DNA of 64,000 nucleotides from Leptodontidium sp. MPI-SDFR-AT-0119 (lineage: Eukaryota; Ascomycota; Leotiomycetes; Helotiales; Leptodontidiaceae), in contig JAHLEZ010000005.1 of NCBI GenBank assembly GCA_020726505.1, forward strand, positions 2,418,001 through 2,482,000, written 5' to 3'. The translations under genes and the position numbers were made by a program. The first letter of the stretch is position 1, and every line of letters starts with the position of its first letter. Positions 57,045-64,000 of this stretch are shown here, one piece after another. The notes beneath the pieces are model-generated. The model was given only the letters and a program-made list of their open reading frames with translations, did no database searches and had not been told where the DNA came from.

Positions 57045-57055
57045 TATATATATAT
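57045..57055 (+). promoter_or_regulatory. TATA box of the multicopper oxidase gene
   Basis: An alternating T/A run of 11 bases lies about 105 bases before the ATG at 57159, followed by a CT-rich stretch that would form the leader. Placement fits a TATA promoter. Confidence 0.5.
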
Positions 57056-57158
57056 GCATTTAGACCGTTTGATATCCTCCAGTTGTCTTGTCTCATCCGA
57101 TTTTTCTTCTCACTTCAAAAACCATTAGCCCCGTTCACCGCAGCCGGGGTACAACATA

Positions 57159-59947
57159 ATGAGGTTCAGCATCGTCGTAGCCCTCTCTCTGGGGAGCCTT
57201 GCCAGGGCTCAGGATGGTGAGAAGTAAAATTTCTTGTAATAGTCGTTGGCTAATGTACATTCGTTAGGAGGCAGTGCCCTGGGCACTGACACTGCGCCAG
57301 ATCTTCCTTCGTTTCTTACCAACAATGTAAGGATTGGGCCTACCAAATATCTTTGTTGAGCCGAAGCATCTGTAGCCCTTCTCCTCATGGCTTCTTAGCG
57401 GAAGGCCGAATTCTAACCACTTTAGTACCTGATAGCCTAGCAAGACTCAACCTTAGTCGGGATATCAGAAATACACATTTAATTGTTCTTTTTGGTCATT
57501 TGAAACAACCTGCTGACTTCTCTTCCTTCCGAAACAGCCACTTCCTCAGGGATTTCCGTGGGGAACGAAAACTGCCAACAATACCAATTACTGTAGGCCT
57601 TTCTATCCTTTCAAGTTATATGACCAGTGGACTAATTACTTTGTGCCTAGATGGTGAGCTCCGAGACATTTTCAGACACTATTAACCAAGTTGTAACTCA
57701 TTGATTTTGACAGAAAGTAAGTTCAGCAACGATTGCTATGTGTGAAGATATGCACTTACCTTTTTACCTAGATCCCCCACACACTGGGTGAGTTCGAACT
57801 GAGATAAGATAAAATCTGTGTTTCTGCTAATCAACTTTCAGTGTGATACGACAATACGATTTTACAATCAAAAGAGAAAAGAAAGCTCCAGACGGCTACT
57901 TGAAAGATGTCATGGTCATTAATGGTCAGTTCCCAGGGCCGACTATTGAGGCAAACTGGTAAGTTGATTTTCCGCGACTGTGTTCTTGATCTGACCACTA
58001 GGGGGGACACTATTCAAGTTACGGTTCACAACCAAATTGACGGGCCTCCGGAAGGGGTTGCGCTCCATTGGCATGGAATTCTGCAGAAAACATCTCAGTA
58101 AGTAGTCTCTACTACCTTCAAATACGCGGTATTACTGATCACAGTGAAGGTGGATGGACGGCGTGCCAGCTGTTCAACAATGCCCTATTCCCCCCGGAGG
58201 AAGCTTCACCTACACATTCTTGGCTGACCTCTACGGCACGAGTTGGTATCACTCACATTACTCGGCTCAGTACGCAGCAGGTTTATTGGGGCCAATGATA
58301 ATTCATGGCCCCAATACCCTGCCTTACGACATTGGTAGGCCCACAAGTCTTCCAAAAGATGCGCCCATGCTGTCCGAGCTAATGGCAATCACAGACAAAG
58401 GACCAATCCTCTTGACAGATTGGTATCACCCAGAATACCTGTCTATTGTGACGAACGTTGTTGGGAAAGATGTTACCAAAGTAGTTAGTTGGTCCAGCAT
58501 TATACCCGAGGCCGTGTAGCACGGAACAATGCAAGCTAACAGTGCTAGGGGCCGACTTCTGACAATAATCTCATCAACGGGAAAAATAATTTTGACTGCA
58601 CTAAAGTCGCCCCAGGTGATAAGACGAAATGCAAAAGCAACGCTGGCATTTCCAATTTCCGATTTAGTCCGGGAAAGGTGCATAGACTGCGTTTGATCAA
58701 CGCTGGTGCCGAAGGAACTCAGAAGTTCAGCATTGATGGTCACACAATGACCGTTATCGCCAATGATTTTGTGCCCATCGTCCCGTACAATACAACTGGT
58801 ATGTGCTCTTTTGCCCTTGCAATGTCTCGGAACCACCTACTAAGTACCGTTTATCAAGTCGTTACCTTGGGAATTGGCCAACGGACAGATGTCCTCGTCA
58901 CGGGCATCCCCAAAGCAACAGGGTCATACTTCATGCGCTCCTCAATCGCCTCAGCCCCTTGTTCATTCAGCCAAAATCCTGATGCATTGGCAATCGTCTA
59001 CTATAAGCACGATGCTCTGACTTCGGGCAACACAAACAGTACTGCATGGCCTGACTTTCTCGACTCTGTGGCCAACAAATGTCACAACGTAAGTCTGATC
59101 ATGAGACTAACCACTTTTCTATGACTGATGACTTCAAATAGGATGATCTTTCTCTCACCACTCCATGGTACCCTATCGTCCCTGATCTGAATCCACCAAC
59201 AACCCAGACCATAGACATCAACTTTGGGCAAAACAGCTCAGGCAATTGGGTCGTAGGTTGTCACAGCTACTGCGTGTTTCTTGCTTTTAACTGAATATTG
59301 CATAGTGGACCATGAATGGAGTCTCTTTCCGGGCGAATTACAACCAACCAATTCTACTTCTTTCAAAGTTAGGTAATAATTCGTACCCCGATAGTCCCCA
59401 ATGGAATGTCTATAATTTTGGTTCCAATTCCTCGGTCCGGATCGTCATCAATAACCCGTTTTTCTTGGCACATCCCATCCATCTTCATGGAGTGAGTTGT
59501 ATTCCCAGTTCTTACTCGGAATATTTTTGCTGACGTCTCTTAGCATAACATGTTCGTCCTGGATGTCGGGACCGGAAGTTGGGACGGGAAAACTATCATC
59601 AATCCTAGCAACCCTCAGCGACGCGATGTCCAAATTGTCCCAGCTCAAGGTTACCTCGTCCTTCAGTTTGAACAAGATAACCCTGGCATCTGGCCTTTGC
59701 ATTGCCGTGAGTTCACCATGCTATGTAGTTCTATTAACCTATTTAGAACAGCGGAAGAATGCTTGCTAACGAGAGGAACAACGTAGATATTGCATGGCAC
59801 GTGTCCGCCGGCCTCTATGTCAGTGTTATGGAGAGACCGGATGACATTGCAAAGCTTGAAATTCCGGCCATTATGGCTCAAACTTGCAGGGACTGGGCTG
59901 CGTTTACTAATAAGACCGTGGTGGACCAGATTGATTCTGGCTTGTAA
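57159..59947 (+). CDS. Laccase-like multicopper oxidase, secreted
   Basis: Sixteen exons (57159-57216, 57268-57326, 57538-57592, 57651-57653, 57714-57716, 57772-57787, 57842-57958, 58002-58097, 58150-58334, 58395-58483, 58549-58798, 58859-59088, 59142-59252, 59306-59491, 59544-59706, 59787-59947) join to 593 residues. A signal peptide covers residues 1-18. All copper motifs are present: HWHG (126-129), WYHSHYS (168-174), HPIHLHGH (480-487) and [12 protein letters not shown] (539-550). The family oxidises phenols or metals with four copper ions; fungal members of this branch act in pigment synthesis (Abr2/brown-2-like) or lignin-type oxidation. Exons 4 and 5 are each 3 nt and restore NYYENPPHTG. 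It stands alone beside a DsbA-like gene. Confidence 0.9.
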
Positions 59948-60959
59948 AGGGGTCTCAACATTTATTGACGCTGATTGCCTATCTCACGTTCACAATGTGA
60001 ATTTAATGTACTCTTTGTCTTTCACTCTAGAGATTCAAATTGTGCTATTTTGGATGTTTGCATCTTTGAACAGCCCTTTTTCATTAAGCGCTTCTTTTTA
60101 CATATCTGGCACTTCTATGTATGCTGCTGTCCTTTGCTTGAAAATCAACGACACCATTTGCAAAATCCCTACCTCCAACCTTCCCATCCAAGCAGTGATC
60201 AACAACTTAAGCAAATGCATCTCCAATGAAGAAGGGTGGTTTCCCCCGTGCTTAACGTTGCAAAAGGTCTGAACATGTGTGCTCTGGCTTTCCTTCAAGC
60301 CCTTGAAACCGCTTTGCTCCAGTTCTATAGCACGTCTCCAAATAAATATCTCAAGCAACACAACTTCTAACGAATATATGTCGTGGGTTCTATGAAATCG
60401 GCGTGTTAGCTGGCCCCATTGCTCTGGGTGCCGTTAGATCTCTTGCTGCGTATCTACAACACCATATGGCTCTGACAAGCCAAGATTCTCACGGGAATAC
60501 TCCAATCCTACCAGCCAAGCTTCTCAAAGAGGGTGTACTATACTCTGGCCTTCTGTGAGAGGAAAGAAGGGAATATTTTGGCTGCAGAATAACTTGTGGA
60601 CCCAGACTTCGCCGTGAAATCGACAAGGGACGTATTCTGTTTAATCTTAATTAAATATTTATCACACAATTGCGAGAAACTTTGGCTGGAAGCTAGCGCT
60701 TATGTCCCCTGTCCTACCCGGCGACCTCTACAGGCGATGTAATCCTCATTGCCATTCTCTATCCTTTTCATATTGAGAATTTTGTGTGTTCATTTGGGAT
60801 AAAAAACGACTTGACTAGAATGCAACATGTTAAGGATGAAGATTAAGGCTTTTTGAGCTCACTATCAGCCGTTGATGATCTGCCGAGCGCTGTCGTCTAA
60901 AAAGGACTGGTGGGCTGATCGTAAACGCAGCTAAATTCTATGAAACGTACCGCAACACA
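59948..60959. other. Intergenic region between the oxidase and the Con7-like fragment
   Basis: No supported gene. Frames up to 160 codons (59790-60272) overlap the oxidase 3' end in another frame or are read only by chance; no domain. A/T-rich. Confidence 0.5.
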
Positions 60960-61577
60960 ATGGAGGCACCCACTTTATTGCAGCCGCACCCGTTTGGAGA
61001 GACATCCTCAACCCATGGGGTGGGCTCGCGATGTTCTCTCGCCTCTGGTTATTCCTTCCCTCCCCGTAGCGGGTCCATGTTACCATTTGAGGATAAGAAA
61101 ACACCAGAAAGTCGCAGCTTATCAAATTCGATGTTAGCGCATCAGCAAATGCAACAAAGTAAGCCCTTCAGCTCCAGTGGCTACACTGGCATCAGTTCAA
61201 ATACCGATGCCCCAGATTATCTCTCAAAATCGAGCGAGAACAGCTATGCAAAACGCCCTTGTAAGCCGACTGCTCAATCACGGACTCGTTGGGAAAATCC
61301 AAGCCACGGCCCAGCAATCAAGATTGAACCTCTAGAGAATGACATCAAAGTTGGAGCGATCGCCATGCCTAGTGGTGGGCTTCACTCTGAAGAGGTCAGC
61401 TTTGGGACAGAGATTGATATATTCATGAAAGCAATTCAAGCCATGCCTTGCACATCAAAGCAACCAGCTTCATCGCGATCAATATGTAAATCAAAGTTAC
61501 AGGATCAATCACTTCCTCAAGTACTTCTTTCCATCCTAATCCGTTCAAATATACTCAATAGCGATTTCTCATCGTAG
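60960..61577 (+). pseudogene. Truncated Con7-like C2H2 regulator fragment
   Basis: A 205-residue open frame begins MEAPTLLQPHPFGETSSTHG and contains FGTEIDIFMKAIQAMPCTSK, matching the FGTDVDTLMKAIQ segment that precedes the zinc fingers in Con7-type fungal regulators. The Ser/Pro-rich leader also fits. No zinc-finger Cys/His block follows: the frame stops at 61577 after crossing the 3' end of the DsbA-like gene (61517 onward, antisense). The gene is therefore truncated, or a downstream exon has been lost. Loss by rearrangement is the simplest reading; expression is possible but a DNA-binding domain is missing. Confidence 0.55.
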
Positions 61578-62234
61578 CGGCTCCCAACAGGATAAAGTTC
61601 GGCGACAGTGATGTATGGAACACTTCTAACGCCTCGGGAAGTAGCCTTACGGTTCTTCTCTTCAATCTCAGGACCGCCTGCATTCGACTCCAACCATGCC
61701 ACAGCTTCTGATTTCTCAATTCCCGATGCCACAGCCACGTCGATGAGAAAGGCGTGTGATGATTGAGCTTTTCCGTCCTCAAAGTGACCCTCGAATAGCT
61801 TTCGTACAACGGAGGACTGCGTTGCGCTAGATTTCTCGCCTGCGAGGTGGATCAGGCGATGACTGTCGTACGTGCTGCCAACCTTGCGGTTCGGATCGAA
61901 CTTGATGCCTTCAGAAAGGCCCAAAGCCTGTTCATTTCTCAATTTTGTGTCGCGGACTTCTGGGCCGAATATCGAGGCGATATATGTTCCGATTTCCACC
62001 GGCGTCTTTGAGAGGGTTGGCTGAAGGATCAATGGCTGCCATTGGACTATGATAGAATCATTGATGTGTCTGGTCTCGTATGTTTCGATGGCTTTCGTGA
62101 TACGTTTAAGAGCTATGTAACACTGGCAAAGGGTACTTAGATTTGGTTGGAGCTTATAGAAGGGTTGAGAAGTATGAACTACTTACAAATGGACATCCCG
62201 TGTCAATAACGACATCGAGTTTTATTATGGCCAT
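61517..62234 (-). CDS. DsbA-family thioredoxin-fold oxidoreductase (FrnE-like)
   Basis: Two exons (62234-62187 and 62122-61517) join to 217 residues. The start MAIIKLDVVIDTGCPFCYIA gives the CPFC active site (Cys14, Cys17), split by the intron after Phe16. The DsbA insertion helices include IVQWQPLILQPTLSKTPVEI and GFA-like DVAVASGIEKSEAVAWLE, and the cis-Pro region is SVPYITVAELYPVGSR. FrnE-type proteins carry out thiol-disulfide exchange or 2-hydroxychromene-2-carboxylate isomerisation; which is unknown. No signal peptide, so probably cytosolic. The 3' end overlaps an antisense Con7-like fragment by 61 bases. Confidence 0.88.
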
Positions 62235-62699
62235 GATGCGTGTGAGTGTAAAATGAGTTCAATCTTTAGTTACGAAGGGGGATAACTGACCATATATGTA
62301 TACCGCTCTTTTGACTACAACACGCAGACCAGCGAGATCATTCGGGAAAGACGACGTTCGGGGTCCGTAGCGTGTGGAACCAGGGAATGAGTTAGCGACA
62401 TGTCATGCTAGTACAGTGATTATCAATCGCATTGAAAGATTTAGTAGAGCCAGGGGGCTTTGGCGTTTCTCGATAGCTTAGCGTGAAACTAGTACATGCA
62501 GGATACGGGAACTCTCCGGCGCTTTTCGTGTACACAAAAGTTTTAATACTATCGACTAAATTGTTCTCTATTTTTTCTCTTGCTCGAACGCAGATTTGTT
62601 AAAACTGCAGCCTTCGCAAGACTTCACAAACCACGGGACCAAAGTTTTGTGACTGAATCATAGTTTCTTGTGCAAATGGTGGCTTATGCTTTCCCTATC
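62235..62699. promoter_or_regulatory. Upstream region of the DsbA-like gene
   Basis: 465 bases between the DsbA-like start (minus) and the 3' end of the minus-strand transcription-factor gene. It holds the DsbA-like promoter and the terminator side of the regulator. No operator was recognised. Confidence 0.4.
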
Positions 62700-64000
62700 T
62701 CAATCATCATACTCTATCGCCTTTAACATCCTTGGTGTTGAATCTTCATTCAGCATTTTTAAATAGCGTTCTGTGAGGAGTTAACCATGTGATTATATGG
62801 TCCTGATCTATCTGCTTACCTCCAGCAAGCCATCTTTGACCCATGAGCTTTAGGGTTTTCCGAAGAGTTCTTAATTTTTGTAAATTGATTTCCGGGTCAA
62901 GATGTATTTGCACTCTTTCAGTAACGATAGCTGCGGCTTTATAAAGGAGATGAAGGATGAAGGGTGAGGGGATTTGAACATCATCAATTATTCCTCCTCC
63001 AAGCTCGTCAAGCAGCTTCAAAATGCCATCGATTAATGTGCCTAGAGCGGCAATCGACGGGGCCCGACAATGGCCTGCTTCGTCATCAAGACTAGCCTTG
63101 CTTCCATTTTCGAAAGCAAGGAGGAGCCCACTGGCAGGTCAGTGTCATGGCTGGATATCCAAAGGGTGGGGGACTGACGTGCTAGCAAGTACCAGGCCGC
63201 TAGAGGAGAGCTTTGACTGTCCTGCTATCTCCTGCTCTACAATTGTCTCGAAGGAAGCTAAGGCCCTTGATATCATGTTTACTTCGTCGATATTAAATGA
63301 CTGCTGGGATGTCGGTTCGTAGATAGCTATATGGACCCTATCTAAAAGGCCTGATGCTTCAAACGACCTATGAAAAGGAGACAAGGCCACTTCGGAATTT
63401 CTGCCATAGGGATTTTGGCAATCTGGAACCGTACGGCCCCTCGTGACAGGGGGAGACCTTCCATTCTCAACTGCTAAATATCTAGAAGTAAACGAGAGTA
63501 AGTTAGTAAAGCAGTAAACGGCAAGACATTCTAGCCAGATAACCTAGTTCGAGTAAATATCTCATGTCACTAACCTGTCCAAGATCAAAATGCCACACCA
63601 CATTTCCCTACGTTCCTCCCTTTCCTTGATCGAGTCCGAGACACGGCCGAGTGGGACTCCCTTTCCTTCATAAACAGAAAGTGCGTCTGCAGCTCTTACC
63701 GTAGCCGCGATTGACAGATAAGCCGCGGGGTGGAATCCGTGCATAACTTCGAACAGGGTAATCAACAACCTCGAATACACAAGGTCGATTGAGTTAAGCC
63801 CTGCCCCCTCTAATAACGCAATCGAGGATTTAATCGAAAGGTACATGAGCATAGTGTCGGATTGAAGGCTGTAATGCCCCTCTACTAGTTGCAGGTCGGC
63901 GTTGAAAAGTAAGATTGTGAAGGCGAAGAGAGCAAAATCGACGCTAGCATCGCCCCATGTATTCGGGAGTTGGGCACATAATCTGACCTCGGAGGTAAAT
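62700..64000 (-). CDS. 3' part of a fungal transcription factor (Zn2Cys6-type C-terminal domain)
   Basis: The gene enters from the right edge: exons >64000-63575, 63481-63179, 63130-62820 and 62770-62700 give the last 369 residues. The sequence TWGDASVDFALFAFTILLFN, with YSRLLITLFEVMHGFHPAAY, AADALSVYEGKGVPL, EEREMWCGILILDR (read as EERREMWCGILILDRYLAVE) and NGRSPPV, fits the fungal-specific transcription-factor domain. The end KTLKLMGQRWLAGERYLKML is typical of the family, where a final helix carries an aromatic dyad. The DNA-binding domain is outside the window. The last intron donor GTAAGC at 62819 replaces a longer read-through; it restores the typical C-terminus. Target genes may include the nearby oxidase or DsbA-like gene, but this is inference. 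Confidence 0.8.

Larger units (their letters stand above)
54706..57158. other. 2.4-kb gene-poor region
   Basis: No confident gene. It contains an inverted phrase AGGAGGCTTTACGCCTCCT at about 55454-55472, short repeats near 56415-56428 (TGACA units), and an unrecognised 95-residue frame at 55842-56129 (separate). The right end is the promoter of the multicopper oxidase. Confidence 0.45.

Noticed and set aside
62746..62820. Read-through end GKQIDQDHIITWLTPHRTLF of the transcription factor
   Set aside because: A GTAAGC donor and CACAG acceptor here give ERYLKMLNED, a typical family end.
1..64000. CRISPR arrays, tRNA or rRNA genes, polyketide or peptide synthetase genes
   Set aside because: None seen. 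Fungal nuclear DNA does not carry CRISPR arrays, and no tRNA-like cloverleaf or megasynthase motif was recognised by eye; small RNA genes could still be missed.

Overview
This window is nuclear DNA from a filamentous ascomycete (Pezizomycotina). Genes are split by short GT-AG introns, mostly 45-100 nt. The gene content is typically fungal: Zn2Cys6 regulators, a Helo-like/ankyrin protein, a STAND-like protein, a BMS1 GTPase, a MARVEL membrane protein, an OrsD-domain relic and a RIP-damaged Tc1/mariner element. Leotiomycetes is a plausible class, but that is inference; no marker gene here fixes it. I rebuilt splice structures by hand from reading frames and canonical splice sites, and every complete model below closes in frame.

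Positions 1-32000 are mostly conserved housekeeping sequence. In order: the 5' end of an unrecognised gene and a 667-bp inverted-repeat MITE-like element; the U5 snRNP protein Dib1; a glutathione S-transferase-like protein; a secreted M14 carboxypeptidase; a Helo-like N-domain/ankyrin protein; a mitochondrial PDK/BCKDK-type kinase; a Pbi2-type proteinase B inhibitor; the ribosome-biogenesis GTPase Bms1; a zinc-binding-dehydrogenase-like oxidoreductase; a MARVEL membrane protein; an unrecognised 222-aa protein divergent from a short Zn2Cys6 regulator; a SAP-repeat protein; a ZIP zinc transporter; and a secreted HEIGH-motif protein resembling conidiation protein Con-13.

Positions 32000-47000 hold a truncated short-chain dehydrogenase pseudogene, an ArsB/CitM-like permease, a large fungal membrane protein of unknown role, and a head-to-head pair: a STAND-like coiled protein without a recognisable P-loop, and a 1309-aa AAA+ ATPase with a Gln-rich tail. 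The pair shares an 862-bp promoter region and is the best candidate for an uncharacterised functional module.

Positions 47000-57000 form a gene-poor accessory stretch. It contains decayed copies of the ATPase tail, a possible decayed gene, a small histidine phosphatase, two OrsD-domain relics, and a complete Tc1/mariner element with intact TA-flanked inverted repeats whose transposase frame carries 15 stops, all TAA or TAG (a RIP signature). Positions 57000-64000 carry a 16-exon laccase-like multicopper oxidase with two successive 3-nt micro-exons, a truncated Con7-like fragment overlapping the 3' end of a DsbA-like gene, and the 3' part of a fungal transcription factor that runs off the window.
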